The notes below the pieces were generated by a model that searched no databases, was not told the DNA's origin, and saw only the letters and a program-made list of their open reading frames with translations. This document shows, piece by piece, positions 41,546 to 52,205 of a stretch of 64,000 nucleotides of DNA. The translations under genes and the position numbers were made by a program. The stretch is taken from positions 124,001-188,000 of the forward strand of contig NZ_JARWAC010000007.1 of assembly GCF_029846175.1 (NCBI RefSeq), read 5' to 3'. This DNA is from Sphaerisporangium sp. TRM90804 (lineage in GTDB: Bacteria > Actinomycetota > Actinomycetes > Streptosporangiales > Streptosporangiaceae). The number at the start of each line of letters is the position of its first letter. Position 1 is the first letter of the stretch.

Positions 41546-44500
41546 CGCATCTCACCTCCGAGCAGTCGGGCCATGTCATCGGGGTTGAGCAGGCCGAAGG
41601 CCGCCGCGCTCGGCTGCTCCGGCTCGGTGTCGTCCCGCGCGGAACGCAGGTGCGCGGCCAGCTCGCGCACGGTCTGGTGCAGGAAGACCTGCTCCAGCCG
41701 GACGCCGTAGCCCTCCTTGCGGAGCCTCGCCACCACCTTGAGGCTGCGGATGGAGTCGCCGCCGACGGCGAAGAAGTTGTCGTGCGCGGAGACGCGGTCG
41801 AGGGCCAGCACCGCGCGCCACGCCTCGGCGACGGCCGCCTCGGCCGGGCCGCGCGGGTCGTCGTGGGGAGCCCGCTCGTCGGGGCCCGGCACCGGCAGGG
41901 CGCGCCGGTCGAGCTTGCCGCTGCCGGTGACGGGCAGCTCGTCCAGCACCACCCAGCTCGCGGGGATCATGTGGTCGGGCAGCCGCGCCGCGAGCGCGTC
42001 GCGCCACTCCCGGACGGAAGCCGTGCCGGTCGCGTGCTCCGGGGCCGTGGCGGCCGGCTCCCGGACGGAAGTCGTGCCGGCCGGGCGGTCGGGGACGGAC
42101 ACCGGTCCCGCCTCGGCGGGGGGCGTGGTGGCCGGATGCTCGGGGACGGACGCCGGGCTCGCCTGGGCGGGGGCCGTGCCGGTCGGGCGGTCGGGGACGA
42201 CGTAGCCGGCGAGGCGGAGGCCGGCGCCGTCTCGCACGGCGTGGACGGCGGCGGCCCGCACACCGGGCAGGGACGCCAGCGCCGCCTCGATCTCGCCCAG
42301 CTCGACCCGCATGCCGCGGATCTTCACCTGGAAGTCGGTGCGGCCGAGGTACTCGATCTCGCCGTCCGGCCGCCACCGCGCGAGGTCGCCGGTGGCGTAC
42401 AGGCGCGCCCCCGGCGGGCCGTGCGGGTCGGGCACGAAACGCTCGGCGGTCAGGGCCGGCCGGTTCACGTAGCCCCGGGCGAGCTGCACGCCGCCGATCC
42501 ACAGCTCGCCGGGCACGCCGACGGGCACCCGGTTCAGCCGGGCGTCCAGGATCTCCAGCCGGGTGTTGGCGATCGGCCGGCCGATCGGCACCGTGCCCTC
42601 CCCCGGGGCGCAGGCGTGCCACGACACGTCCACGGCGGCCTCGGTCGGGCCGTACAGGTTGTGCAGCCCGGCGGCGGGGGCGGCCAGGGTGAGGCGTCCG
42701 GCCAGCTCGGCGGGCAGGGCCTCGCCGGAGCAGACCACGGTGCGCACGCCGCTCAGCCGCCGTTCGAGGCCGGGCTCGTCGAGGAAGGCGTCCAGCAGGG
42801 ACGGCACGAAGTGCAGCGTGGTGACCGCCTCGGCCTCGATGACGTCCGCGAGGTAGGCGGGGTCGGCGTGCCCGCCCGGGCGTGCCACCACCATGCCCGC
42901 GCCGGTGATCAGTGGCCAGAACAGCTCCCACACCGACACGTCGAAGGTGAACGGCGTCTTGTGCAGCACCCGGTCGTCCGGCCCGAGGGCGAACGTCTCC
43001 TGCATCCAGCGCAGCCGGTTGACGATCGCCCGATGTGACACGCCCGCGCCCTTGGGCCGCCCGGTCGAGCCCGAGGTGAAGATCACGTACGCCAGCGCGT
43101 CCTGCGGCACGTCCACGTCCGGCAGGACCGCCACGTCGGCGGGCGCGTCCTCGGCAGAAGCGGCGTCGGCGGGCGCGGCGTCAGCGGGCACAACCTCGGT
43201 GGGCGCGACGTCGGGGGTGTCCAGCAGGATGGGGGTGACTTCGGCGGGGAGGGACGCGGCCGTCGTGGCGGTGGTGAGGACGAGGCGGGCGCCGGCCTCG
43301 GCGGTCATGAACGCGAGGCGTTCGGCCGGGTGGCCGGGCTCCAGGGGGAGGTAGGCGGCGCCGGCGGCCAGGACGGCGTGCACGGCGACGACCAGGTCGG
43401 CTCCGCGCTCCAGGCACACCCCGACCACCTGGTCCGGGCCGGCGCCGTGCCGCCGCAGCGTGCCGGCCAGCCGGTTCACCCGGTCGGTGAACTGCCCGTA
43501 CGTCAGCCAGGCCCGGCCCCGCCCGTCCGGCCGCTCGTACCCGAGCGCCGGGGCGTCCGGCGTCGCCGCCGCCTGCCAGGCCACCAGGCCGTGCAGGGTC
43601 GCCGCGTCGCCGTCCGGGTCCTCGTACACGCGGGCGGTGGCGTTGGCCGTCTCGATGGTCGCCAGCTCACCGGCGGTGAGCAGCGGGAGGGCGGAGATCG
43701 GGGTGTCCGGCTCGGCGACGGCGGCGGCGAGGAAGGCGCGGTAGTGCTCGGCGAGGCGCTCCACGCGCTCGTGGCCGAACAGGTCGGTCGCGTAGTGCAG
43801 CAGCCCGACCAGGCGGTCCCCGGCCTCCTCGACCACCAGGTGCAGGTCCACCTGCGCGACGCCGGGGTCGAGGTCGAGGGTCCGCAGCGTCAGGCCCGCC
43901 GCCTCGGGCGGCGAGGGCGGGACGTTCTGGTAGGCGAACATCACCTGGAACAGCGGGTTGCGCGACAGGCTGCGCTTCTCGGCCAGCTCCTCGACCAGGA
44001 CCTCGAACGGCAGATCGGCGTGGTCGTGCGCCTCCAGCACCCGCTCCCTGGTGCGGTGCAGCAGCTCGGCGAAGCCGGGATCGCCGGACAGGTCGCCGCG
44101 CAGCACCAGCGTGTTGAGGAAGAGCCCGGCGACCTCCTCGACGGCGGGGTGGTCGCGCCCGGAGACCGGCGTGCCGACGGGGATGTCGGTCCTGCCGGTG
44201 TAGCGGGACAGCAGAGCCTGGAGCGCGGCCAGCATCACCATGAACGGCGTGGCGCCGCGCGACTGGGCGAACGCCCGCACGGCGGCGACCGTTCCGGCGT
44301 CGACGGTGAACGTCAGCCGCCGCCCCTCGAAGGTGGGCCGTCCCGGCCGGTGGCGGTCGGCGGGCAGGTCGAGCGTGTCGGGCAGGTCGGCGAGCGCCCG
44401 CTTCCAGTAGTCGAGAGCGCCGCCGCTCGGGCGTCCGCGCTGCCAGACGGCGAAGTCCCGGAACCCGGCGGTCAGCTCGGGCAGCTCGGGGCGGTCGCCG

Positions 44501-47500
44501 GAGACGCGTGCCCGGTACAGCTCCATCAGGTCGCGGAGCAGGATCGACAGCGACCACCTGTCGGTGATCACGTGGTGCAGGGTGAGCAGCAGGTGGTGCT
44601 CCTCCGGGGCCACCCGGAGCAGCGTCGCCCTGATCAGCGGCCCCTCGGCCAGGTCGAACCGGTGCCGCGCCTCGGCACGGCCGATCTCGGCGGCGGCTTC
44701 GGAAGCCGTAGAAAGGTCCCCTGCCGGAAGGGCGGGCCCGGCGCGGCCCGCCTCGTCCGCGGCCTCAAGGCTCACCTCCCGCGTGACGAGGGCGGGGCGG
44801 TGGCGCCCCTCCGCCAGCAGCGGTTCGCCGTCCTCGTCGGTGATCACCATGCGCAGGGCCTCGTGCCGGTCCACCAGGGCGTCGAACGCGCCGGCCAGCG
44901 CCTCGGCGTCCAGCGGGCCGAGCAGGCGCTCGGCCCAGGCGACGTTGTAGGCGGGGTTGCCGGGGTCGAGCCGGTCCATGAACCACAGGCGGACCTGGGC
45001 GGGCGAGGGCGGCACCGGGTCGTCGCCCGCCGGCGGGATCGTCCCGGCGACCGCCTGGGCCGACCTGCCGGCGAGCAGCGGGGCCAGGCCCGCGATGGTC
45101 GGCGTCTCGAAGCAGCGGCGCAGCGGGACGGCCACGCCGAACGCCTCGCGCAGGCGCGTCACGAGGCGCAGCGCGAGCAGCGAGTGGCCGCCCATGGCGA
45201 AGAAGTCGTGCTCGACGCCGATGTCGTCGCGTTCGAGCAGCTCGGCGAACATGGCGTGCAGCGCCCGCTCCTCGTCGGTGCGCGGTGCGACGCGCGCCCG
45301 CGCCCCGGCCTCCTCGGCCGCCGGTGCGGGCAGCGCGGCCCGGTCGAGCTTGCCGCTGGGCAGGGTGGGGAAGCGCTCCAGCGCCACGAAGGCGGCGGGC
45401 ACCATGGCCTCGGGCAGCCGCGCACGCAGATAGGCACGCAGCTCGGCCGCGGGATCCCCCGCCGCGTCGTCGCCACCGGCCGCACGAGCCCCGAGGGCCG
45501 CGGGGGCGCCCGCGACCTGGTCAACGTCGGCCGCATCAGGCTCGCCGGCCACTTCGCGACGGGGGACGAGGCCGGTGGCGCCCGTCCAGTCGACGTAGGC
45601 GACCAGGCCACGGCCGCCCGGGGCGTCGTCGCGGACGGTCACGACGGCGCGCCCGACCCGGGGGTGCCCGGTCAGGACCGCCGCGACCTCGTCCAGCTCG
45701 ATGCGCACGCCGCGGATCTTCACCTGGTGGTCGATGCGGCCCAGGTACTCCAGCGTGCCGTCGGCGCTCCAGCGCACCAGGTCGCCCGTGCGGTACAGCC
45801 GTCCGCCCGGCGGGCCGAACGGGTCGGGCACGAACCGCTCGGCGGTGAGCCCGGGGCGGCCGTGGTAGCCGCGCGCCACGCCCACCCCCCCGATCAGCAG
45901 CTCCCCGGCCACCCCGGAGGGGACCGGGCGCAGCGCGGCGTCCACGACGTACACCCGCGTGTTCGCCACCGGGATGCCGATACCGGCCGAGCCTGGCTCG
46001 ACGCGCCGCCTTGTGGACCAGACGGTCGTCTCCGTGGGCCCGTACAGGTCCCACAGCTCGCCGGTCGTCTTGAGCAGGCGGGCCGCCAGGGGCTGCGGCA
46101 GGGCCTCGCCGGTGCTGATGATCCTCGGAACGCCGCCCGCGAGCGCGGGCAGCAGGGCTTCCAGCACCGACGGCGTGGTCTGGACGGTGTGCAGCCGTCC
46201 CCCCTGAACGAGGTCGCGCACGCGGCCGGTGTCGGAGGTGGACGCGACCACCACCGTGCCGCCGGTGACCAGCGGCCCGAACAGCTCGACCATGGCGATG
46301 TCGAAGGACAGCGACGTCAGGAACAGGAACCGGTCCCCCGGCGCCAGGCCGGGGCTGCGCCGCACGTCCCACAGGAGGCTGACCGCGCCCCGGTGCGGCA
46401 CCACCACCCCCTTGGGCCGTCCGGTCGAGCCGGAGGTGTAGATGAGGTAGGCCGCCTGGTCCAGCGGGACGACCGGCAGCTCGTCCGGCCCGTCATGGTC
46501 CGGCCCCAGGTCGGCCTCCGGCGCGTCCAGGAGGAGGAGCGGGGGGCGGGGATCGGGGAGGCGGTCGGCCAGGGCGGCGACGGTCAGGACGAGGGTGGCG
46601 CCGGAGTCGAGGACGACGTGGCCGAGGCGGTCGGCGGGGTAGTCGGGGTCCAGCGGCAGGTAGGCGCCGCCGGCCTTGAGGACGGCGAGCAGCGCCGTCG
46701 CCAGCTCGGGCTCGCGCGGCAGGCAGACGCCCACCCGGGTCTCGGGGCCCACCCCGAGCCGGACCAGCCGCCGGGCCAGCCGGTCGGCGCGCGACTCCAG
46801 CTCCGCGTAGGTGAGCGAGCCCCGGGCCCCCTCGACGGCGACCGCCAGGGGCGTGCGCGCGGCCTGCTCGGCGACCAGCTCGTGCAGCGGGCGGTCCGGG
46901 TAGGCGGCGACGGTGGCGTTCGGGCCGTGGAGCGTCCAGTGCAGCTCGTCCTCGTCCATGAGCGGCAGCGCCGACAGCGGCGTCTCCGGGTCGGCGGCGG
47001 CGGACGCGAGCAGGGTGCGCAGGTGACCGGCGAGCCGCTCCATGCGCGGGCGGTCGAACAGGTCGGTCGCGTAGTCGAGCACGCACAGCAGCCCGCCGTC
47101 GGCGCGCTCCTCGACGATGAAGTCGAGGTCGAACATGGCCGTCCCCGGCGGGACGTCGAGGCGCTCCAGCGTGAGGCCGTGGCCGCCGCCGGGAAGCGAC
47201 GGGGTGTTCTGGAAGGCCAGCATCACCTGGAACAGCGGGTTGCGCGACAGGTCGCGCCCGCTGACGAGCTGCTCGACCAGCGTCTCGAACGGCAGGCCGG
47301 CGTGCTCGAAGGCCGACAGGACGCGTTCGCGGGTCCGCCGGAGCAGGCCGGCGAAGCCCGGGTCGCCGGTGAGGTCGCCGCGCAGCACGACCGTGTTGAG
47401 GAACAGGCCCGCCGTCCTGTCCAGCGAGGGGTGCGGGCGTGACGACATCGGGGTGCCGAGCGGGATGTCGGTCTGACCGGTGTACCTGGCCAGCAGCGCC

Positions 47501-48675
47501 TGCAGGCCCGCGGTCAGCACCATGAACAGGGTGGCGCGCTCGCGCTGGGCCATCCGCCGCAGCTCGCCGGTCAGGGCCGCGTCCAGGCGGAACAGCAGCC
47601 GTTCGCCCGCGTTGGCCCGGACGGGCGGGCGCGGCCGGTCCGCGGGCAGGTCGAGCACCTCCGGCAGGCCGTCGAGCGCCCCCCGCCAGTACTCCAGGCT
47701 CTCGGCCCCCACCGGCCGCCCCCGCTGCCATGCGACGTAGTCGGCGTACGCCACGGGCGGCGCCCCGACGGCCTCGCCGTCCGAAGAACCCGTGGTCTCG
47801 TCGTCGAGAGAACCCGCGGTCTGGCCGTCCGCAGAACCCACGGCCTGGCCGTCCGGAGAACGTGTGGTCTCCCCGGCCCGCGATCGCGGGCCCGAGGGCT
47901 TTCGCGCCTCGTACAGGTTCAGCAGGTCCTCGAAGAGGATCGCCACCGACCACCGGTCGGCCACGATGTGGTGCAGCGTCAGCGTCAGCAGGTGGGCTTC
48001 GGGGGCCAGCCGGATGAGACGGGCGCGGACGAGCGGCCCGGCGGTGAGGTCGAACCGGAACCGCGCCTCCTCGGAGGCGAGCGCCATCGCCGCCTCGGTC
48101 GCCTCCGGCGTGGGCCCGCGCCCGGACATGCTAGCTATGTCGGATCTGCCGGGCGGGGCTGACCAGTCGGACGGGCCAGAGAGCGCGGAGGGGTCCGAAC
48201 GGTCGGACGGGCCGGAAAGCCCGGAAGGGCCGGATGGGTCGGACAGGTCGGTGAGCAGGAGGGTGGGGCGGGTCGGGCCCGGTTCCTGGTGGGGCTCGCC
48301 GGCGTGGACGGTGACCACGGCGCGCAGGACGGGGTGCCGGTCGACCAGGGCGTCGAAGGCGGCGGCGAGCGCCTGCCCGTCCAGCTCGCCGTCGACGCGG
48401 TACGCCCACGACAGCGTGTACGCGGGGTTGCCGGGGTCGAGCTGGTCGACGAACCACAGCCGCCGCTGGGCGTCCGACAGCGGCACGGGGGCGTCCGGAT
48501 CGTCCCGGCGCGGGATCGGCGGCTGCCCGGCGGGGCCGGAGCCCGATCGCCGGGCGGAACCGGCGCCCGGCGATCGCCCGGCGGTCCGGGCGCCTGCCAT
48601 GCGGGACTCCAGTGCCGCGCGCTGCTCCGGGGTGAGCCGGGCGAGCCTCTCGCGCAACCCGTCGACGTCGGTCAC
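41542..48675 (-). CDS. NRPS two modules C-A-PCP-C-A-PCP (predicted Gly-like, then Ser)
   Basis: 2377 residues from a GTG overlapping the upstream stop. An N-terminal ~60-residue helical region is a likely docking element. Module 1: C with HHIVADRWS (near 234), A with FDIAMVE (near 793) and pocket D-I-V-Q-I-T-L-V-W, nearest to glycine codes; [16 protein letters not shown] (near 1163). Module 2: C with HHVITDRWS (near 1370), A with FDVSVWE (near 1912) and pocket D-V-W-H-V-S-L-V-D, serine; [16 protein letters not shown] (near 2304). No epimerase. Low-complexity expansions occur at 48130-48250, 47766-47862, 43130-43210 and 42012-42198. Specificities are read by eye and need a predictor. Confidence 0.88.
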   Translation of the reverse strand: MTDVDGLRERLARLTPEQRAALESRMAGARTAGRSPGAGSARRSGSGPAGQPPIPRRDDPDAPVPLSDAQRRLWFVDQLDPGNPAYTLSWAYRVDGELDGQALAAAFDALVDRHPVLRAVVTVHAGEPHQEPGPTRPTLLLTDLSDPSGPSGLSGPSDRSDPSALSGPSDWSAPPGRSDIASMSGRGPTPEATEAAMALASEEARFRFDLTAGPLVRARLIRLAPEAHLLTLTLHHIVADRWSVAILFEDLLNLYEARKPSGPRSRAGETTRSPDGQAVGSADGQTAGSLDDETTGSSDGEAVGAPPVAYADYVAWQRGRPVGAESLEYWRGALDGLPEVLDLPADRPRPPVRANAGERLLFRLDAALTGELRRMAQRERATLFMVLTAGLQALLARYTGQTDIPLGTPMSSRPHPSLDRTAGLFLNTVVLRGDLTGDPGFAGLLRRTRERVLSAFEHAGLPFETLVEQLVSGRDLSRNPLFQVMLAFQNTPSLPGGGHGLTLERLDVPPGTAMFDLDFIVEERADGGLLCVLDYATDLFDRPRMERLAGHLRTLLASAAADPETPLSALPLMDEDELHWTLHGPNATVAAYPDRPLHELVAEQAARTPLAVAVEGARGSLTYAELESRADRLARRLVRLGVGPETRVGVCLPREPELATALLAVLKAGGAYLPLDPDYPADRLGHVVLDSGATLVLTVAALADRLPDPRPPLLLLDAPEADLGPDHDGPDELPVVPLDQAAYLIYTSGSTGRPKGVVVPHRGAVSLLWDVRRSPGLAPGDRFLFLTSLSFDIAMVELFGPLVTGGTVVVASTSDTGRVRDLVQGGRLHTVQTTPSVLEALLPALAGGVPRIISTGEALPQPLAARLLKTTGELWDLYGPTETTVWSTRRRVEPGSAGIGIPVANTRVYVVDAALRPVPSGVAGELLIGGVGVARGYHGRPGLTAERFVPDPFGPPGGRLYRTGDLVRWSADGTLEYLGRIDHQVKIRGVRIELDEVAAVLTGHPRVGRAVVTVRDDAPGGRGLVAYVDWTGATGLVPRREVAGEPDAADVDQVAGAPAALGARAAGGDDAAGDPAAELRAYLRARLPEAMVPAAFVALERFPTLPSGKLDRAALPAPAAEEAGARARVAPRTDEERALHAMFAELLERDDIGVEHDFFAMGGHSLLALRLVTRLREAFGVAVPLRRCFETPTIAGLAPLLAGRSAQAVAGTIPPAGDDPVPPSPAQVRLWFMDRLDPGNPAYNVAWAERLLGPLDAEALAGAFDALVDRHEALRMVITDEDGEPLLAEGRHRPALVTREVSLEAADEAGRAGPALPAGDLSTASEAAAEIGRAEARHRFDLAEGPLIRATLLRVAPEEHHLLLTLHHVITDRWSLSILLRDLMELYRARVSGDRPELPELTAGFRDFAVWQRGRPSGGALDYWKRALADLPDTLDLPADRHRPGRPTFEGRRLTFTVDAGTVAAVRAFAQSRGATPFMVMLAALQALLSRYTGRTDIPVGTPVSGRDHPAVEEVAGLFLNTLVLRGDLSGDPGFAELLHRTRERVLEAHDHADLPFEVLVEELAEKRSLSRNPLFQVMFAYQNVPPSPPEAAGLTLRTLDLDPGVAQVDLHLVVEEAGDRLVGLLHYATDLFGHERVERLAEHYRAFLAAAVAEPDTPISALPLLTAGELATIETANATARVYEDPDGDAATLHGLVAWQAAATPDAPALGYERPDGRGRAWLTYGQFTDRVNRLAGTLRRHGAGPDQVVGVCLERGADLVVAVHAVLAAGAAYLPLEPGHPAERLAFMTAEAGARLVLTTATTAASLPAEVTPILLDTPDVAPTEVVPADAAPADAASAEDAPADVAVLPDVDVPQDALAYVIFTSGSTGRPKGAGVSHRAIVNRLRWMQETFALGPDDRVLHKTPFTFDVSVWELFWPLITGAGMVVARPGGHADPAYLADVIEAEAVTTLHFVPSLLDAFLDEPGLERRLSGVRTVVCSGEALPAELAGRLTLAAPAAGLHNLYGPTEAAVDVSWHACAPGEGTVPIGRPIANTRLEILDARLNRVPVGVPGELWIGGVQLARGYVNRPALTAERFVPDPHGPPGARLYATGDLARWRPDGEIEYLGRTDFQVKIRGMRVELGEIEAALASLPGVRAAAVHAVRDGAGLRLAGYVVPDRPTGTAPAQASPASVPEHPATTPPAEAGPVSVPDRPAGTTSVREPAATAPEHATGTASVREWRDALAARLPDHMIPASWVVLDELPVTGSGKLDRRALPVPGPDERAPHDDPRGPAEAAVAEAWRAVLALDRVSAHDNFFAVGGDSIRSLKVVARLRKEGYGVRLEQVFLHQTVRELAAHLRSARDDTEPEQPSAAAFGLLNPDDMARLLGGEMR
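42012..42198. repeat. Degenerate repeat in the C-terminal subdomain of an A domain
   Basis: Alternating Pro/Thr/Ala blocks ([40 protein letters not shown]) form an in-frame ~60-residue insertion inside the second A domain of the 41542 gene, just before the segment leading to its A10 motif. Confidence 0.6.
47766..47862. repeat. 24 bp tandem repeat (8 residues x4) in a C domain
   Basis: [32 protein letters not shown] in register, inserted in the first C domain of the 41542 gene after the active-site histidines. The frame is kept throughout. Confidence 0.7.
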
Positions 48676-51600
48676 CGCTCCTCCTCCGCCAGCAGGTCGA
48701 GCAGGTCCGCGTCCGTCAGGCTCGCCTCGAGCACGGCGAGGGCCTGCTCCTCGACCGTGCTGGCGTCGAAGCAGCGCCGCAGGGACAGCTCCACGCCGAA
48801 CTCGTCGGCGATCCGCCCGATCAGGCGCACCACCAGCAGCGAGTGCCCGCCGAGCGCGAAGAAGTCGTCGGTCACGCCGACACGCTCGCGCCCGAGCAGC
48901 TCGCCCCAGACGGCGGCGAGGGTCTGCTCCATCGGCGTGCGTGGAGGCACGAAGGACGGCGCAGGCCCGGCGGCCGGAGGCGGCAGCGCGGCGCGGTCGA
49001 GCTTGCCGCTGGGCAGCATGGGGAAGCCGTCCACCAGCACGAACGCCACCGGGATCATCGCGTCGGTGACCCGGGGCCGCAGGTGCTCCCGCAACCGCGC
49101 CACCGCCTCGGCGTGCCCGGTGTCCGCCGCGTGCCCGGTGTCCGCCGCGTGCCCGGTGTCCGCCGCGTGCCCGGTGTCCGCCGCATGCCCGGCGGGGCCG
49201 GGGTCGGGGGTGGGTTCGCCGCTCGCCCAGTCGACGTAGGCGACCAGGCCTCGGCCGCCCGGGGCGTCGTCGCGGACGACGACGACGGCGCGGCGGACGC
49301 GGGGGTGTTCGGCGAGCACGGCCGCGACCTCGTCCGGCTCGATCCGCACGCCGCGCACCTTGACCTGGTGGTCCAGGCGGCCGAGGAACTCCAGCACCCC
49401 GGCGGCGCTCCAGCGCACCAGGTCGCCCGTGCGGTACAGGCGTCCGCCCGGGGCGCCGAACGGGTCGGGCACGAACCGCTCGGCGGTCAGCCCCGCGCGG
49501 CCGTGGTAGCCGCGCGCCACGCCGGCGCCGCCGATGAGCAGCTCCCCCGGCACCCCGGCGGGGACCGGGCGCAGCGCGGCGTCCACCACGTACACCTGCG
49601 TGTTGGCGACCGGGGTGCCGATGCCCGCCGAGCCGGGCTCGACGCGGTGACGGGTGGACCAGACGGTCGTCTCCGTGGGCCCGTAGTAGTTCCACAGGCT
49701 CGGGGTGACGTCGAGCAGCCTGCCCGCGAGGTCGGGCGGCAGCGCCTCGCCGCCGACGATGATCCGGGGCAGCCCGTGCGGCAGCTCGCCGAGCAGCATC
49801 TCGGCGACCGACGGGGTGAGCTGGACCAGGTCGGCCCGCTCGGCGGCCCTGCGCACCTCCTTGGGCGTCTTGACCGCCTCGTCCGGCGCGACGATCAGCG
49901 TGCGGCCGGACAGCAGCGGAGTGAAGATCTCCAGCGCCGCGATGTCGAAGGAGAGCGAGGTGAGCAGTAGCACGTCGCCGTCGCCCTGCTCACGCAGCAC
50001 GTCGGTGACCAGGTTGACCACGCCCCGGTGCGGCACCTCCACGCCCTTGGGGCGGCCGGTCGACCCGGAGGTGTAGATCAGGTAGGCCAGCCGGTCGGGG
50101 CCGACCTCCGGCAAGGGTGACGGCGCCGGCTCCGGGGACTGCGGCCCCGCCGGCCCGTCCGGGAGCGCTTCGCGCGCGATCGCGCGGCCGTCGGGCTCCG
50201 TCTCGCCCGCGTGCCCGTCCGGGAAGGGCCCGGCCGTGGGTGCGAGGCCGTCGAGCAGCAGTTGGGGCGGGCCTTGCGCCGGGAGGCGGTCGCGGAGGGC
50301 GGGGTGGGTGAGGACGAGGCGGGCGCCGGAGTCCTCCAGGATGTACCTCAGCCGTTCCGGCGGGTAGGCGGGGTCCAGGGGCAGGTAGTGGGCGCCCGCG
50401 CGCAGGACCGCCAGCAGGGCGACGATGAGGGCGGGGTCGCGCGGCAGGCACACCGCGACGCACGACTCGTCGGTGACGCCGCACGCGCGAAGCTCGCGGG
50501 CGAGGGCCGCCGACCGCTCGTCCAGCTCGGCATAGGTCAGCTCGGCGTAGGTCAGCTCGGCGCCCTCGGGGGTGCACACCGCCGTGGCGCCGGGGACGCG
50601 GCGCGCCTGCTCGGCGAACAGCTCGTGCAGCGGCAGCTCCGGGTAGGGGGCCGCCGTGGAGTTGGCCTCGGCCAGCAGCCGGCGGCGCTGCCCCTCGGTC
50701 ATCACGGGCAGCTCCGACAGGCGGGCCTCCGGGTCGGCCACGGCCGCCTCCAGCAGGACGCGGTAGGCCGTGACCAGCCGGGCGACGGTCTCCTCCTCGA
50801 ACAGCTCGGTGCTGTACTCCACCCAGACGCCGATCCCGTCGCCGGTCCTGACCACGTCCATGCTCAGGTCGAGCTGGGCGGTGCCGTTGGAGAACAGGGG
50901 GCGCCCGCCCATGGGCAGCAGGTTGAACTGCACCTGGTACAGGGGCGGCCTGTTCGCCTCGCGGTGCGGATGCAGGGCCTCGACCAGCCGGTCGAACGGC
51001 ACCTCCGCGTGGTCCAGGGCGTCCACGACGGTGGTCCGCACCCGCTCCAGCGCCTCGGCGAAGGACGGGTCCCCGTCGAACCGGGTGCGCAGCACCAGCG
51101 TGTTCACGAACATGCCGATCAGCGGCCCGACCTCCGGCAGGTCGCGCCCGGCGACGGGCGAGCCCACGACCACGTCGTCCCGGCCGGCGAAGCGCGCGAG
51201 GACGGCCTTGAGGCCGGCGAGCAGCGCCATGAACAGCGTCGCGCCCCGCCCCCGCGCCAGCGCCTCCAGGTCGGCGGCGAGGCCGGCGGGCAGGTCGGCG
51301 TGGTAGTCCGCGCCGGCGTAGGTGCGTCGGGCGGGGCGCGGGCGGTCGGCGGGCAGCTCCACGTCCGCCGGGATCCCGTCGAGCTTCTCCCGCCAGTAGC
51401 CGAGCTGGCCGTCGAGCACGCCCCCGCCGAGGTGCTCCCGCTGCCAGACCGCGTAGTCGGCGTACTGGACGGGAAGCTCGGGCAGGCGCGGCGGCCTGCC
51501 CTGTCCGAGCGCCTCGTAGTGCTCCGTCAACTCGTCCGAGAGGTTGATCCCCGACCGGGCGTCGAAGACCGCGTGGTGCACGACGAACACCAGGCGCCAG

Positions 51601-52001
51601 TCCTCGGCGGCCACCCGCGCCAGGTGCGCGCGCCACAACGGCGCGGCGCCCAGCTCGAACGGCCGCGCCGCCTCCCGGGCGGCCAGCTCGTCGAACGCCT
51701 TCTCCCGGCCGGGGCCGTCCCGGCCGTCGTCCGCGGTCAGGTCGGTGACGGCCATCGTGACGGGCAGCTCCACCGCGACGAGCTGCACCAGGGCGCCGTC
51801 CTCGACCACCAGGGCGGTGCGCAGCGCCTCGTGCCGCTCGACCACCCCGGCCAGGGCCTTCCGCAGCCGGTCGGGGTCGATCTCTCCGGGCAGGTCGATC
51901 CGCACGTTGAGGTTCTGGACGGGGATGTCGGGTTCCAGCCTGCTCAGGAACCACAGGCGCTCCTGGGCGAACGAGGCCGGGAACACGTAGCTGCGCGTCA
52001 C
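48672..52001 (-). CDS. NRPS single module C-A-PCP (predicted Gly)
   Basis: 1109 residues. GTG 52001 follows GGAAGG and gives [20 protein letters not shown], a direct C-domain start. C active site [10 protein letters not shown] (near 145), with Ala where Gly is usual. A domain with [14 protein letters not shown] and FDIAALE (near 687); pocket D-I-L-Q-I-G-Y-V-W, close to the glycine code [25 protein letters not shown] (Ser near 1051). It follows the PKS and MbtH genes, so its C domain should accept the ketide-extended chain. An 18 bp repeat sits in the linker at 49111-49194. The stop overlaps the next GTG. Confidence 0.88.
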   Translation of the reverse strand: MTRSYVFPASFAQERLWFLSRLEPDIPVQNLNVRIDLPGEIDPDRLRKALAGVVERHEALRTALVVEDGALVQLVAVELPVTMAVTDLTADDGRDGPGREKAFDELAAREAARPFELGAAPLWRAHLARVAAEDWRLVFVVHHAVFDARSGINLSDELTEHYEALGQGRPPRLPELPVQYADYAVWQREHLGGGVLDGQLGYWREKLDGIPADVELPADRPRPARRTYAGADYHADLPAGLAADLEALARGRGATLFMALLAGLKAVLARFAGRDDVVVGSPVAGRDLPEVGPLIGMFVNTLVLRTRFDGDPSFAEALERVRTTVVDALDHAEVPFDRLVEALHPHREANRPPLYQVQFNLLPMGGRPLFSNGTAQLDLSMDVVRTGDGIGVWVEYSTELFEEETVARLVTAYRVLLEAAVADPEARLSELPVMTEGQRRRLLAEANSTAAPYPELPLHELFAEQARRVPGATAVCTPEGAELTYAELTYAELDERSAALARELRACGVTDESCVAVCLPRDPALIVALLAVLRAGAHYLPLDPAYPPERLRYILEDSGARLVLTHPALRDRLPAQGPPQLLLDGLAPTAGPFPDGHAGETEPDGRAIAREALPDGPAGPQSPEPAPSPLPEVGPDRLAYLIYTSGSTGRPKGVEVPHRGVVNLVTDVLREQGDGDVLLLTSLSFDIAALEIFTPLLSGRTLIVAPDEAVKTPKEVRRAAERADLVQLTPSVAEMLLGELPHGLPRIIVGGEALPPDLAGRLLDVTPSLWNYYGPTETTVWSTRHRVEPGSAGIGTPVANTQVYVVDAALRPVPAGVPGELLIGGAGVARGYHGRAGLTAERFVPDPFGAPGGRLYRTGDLVRWSAAGVLEFLGRLDHQVKVRGVRIEPDEVAAVLAEHPRVRRAVVVVRDDAPGGRGLVAYVDWASGEPTPDPGPAGHAADTGHAADTGHAADTGHAADTGHAEAVARLREHLRPRVTDAMIPVAFVLVDGFPMLPSGKLDRAALPPPAAGPAPSFVPPRTPMEQTLAAVWGELLGRERVGVTDDFFALGGHSLLVVRLIGRIADEFGVELSLRRCFDASTVEEQALAVLEASLTDADLLDLLAEEER
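49111..49194. repeat. 18 bp tandem repeat (GHAADT) in an A-domain tail
   Basis: Four exact 18-base units GCGTGCCCGGTGTCCGCC at 49111, 49129, 49147 and 49165, plus a partial fifth. They encode GHAADT repeats in frame, between the A8 and A10 regions of the 48672 gene. Confidence 0.85.
50526..50555. repeat. 15 bp duplication within the A2 core motif
   Basis: Two 15-base copies turn the conserved LTYAEL (A2 motif) into [11 protein letters not shown] in the 48672 gene, keeping frame. Confidence 0.75.
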
Positions 52002-52012
52002 TGATGCCCTTC

Positions 52013-52204
52013 CTAACCGCCCATGGCTTCGCGCAGGCTGCGCGGCCGCATGTCTGTCCACACCTGGTCGATGTGGTCGAGGCACTGCTGCTTCTCGCCC
52101 GAGAAGCCCGTCTCCCGCCATCCGCCGGGGACCGGCCGGTCGGCGAACCAGATCGAGTACTGCTCCTCGTGGTTCACCACGACCTTGTACGAGCCGTCCT
52201 GCAT
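52013..52204 (-). CDS. MbtH-like NRPS accessory protein
   Basis: 63 residues with the family pattern: SYKVVVNHEEQYSIWFADRP, then GWRETGFSGEKQQCLDHIDQ and VWTDMRPRSLREAM, including the conserved Trp residues. MbtH proteins bind A domains and support their folding and activity. It lies one base after the PKS stop and 11 bp before the next NRPS start, embedded in the operon. Confidence 0.95.
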   Translation of the reverse strand: MQDGSYKVVVNHEEQYSIWFADRPVPGGWRETGFSGEKQQCLDHIDQVWTDMRPRSLREAMGG

Positions 52205-52205
52205 G

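Noticed and set aside
43330-47442. Very long open forward-strand frame opposite the NRPS genes
   Set aside because: Typical GC-rich shadow frame: no domains, composition dominated by Gly/Arg/Ala/Gln, and lies exactly antisense to well-defined C and A domains.
41542-49695. 2717-residue NRPS starting upstream at 49695
   Set aside because: The first ~340 codons overlap the preceding NRPS gene in a shadow frame. The GTG at 48675 overlaps that gene's stop and starts a plausible docking region.
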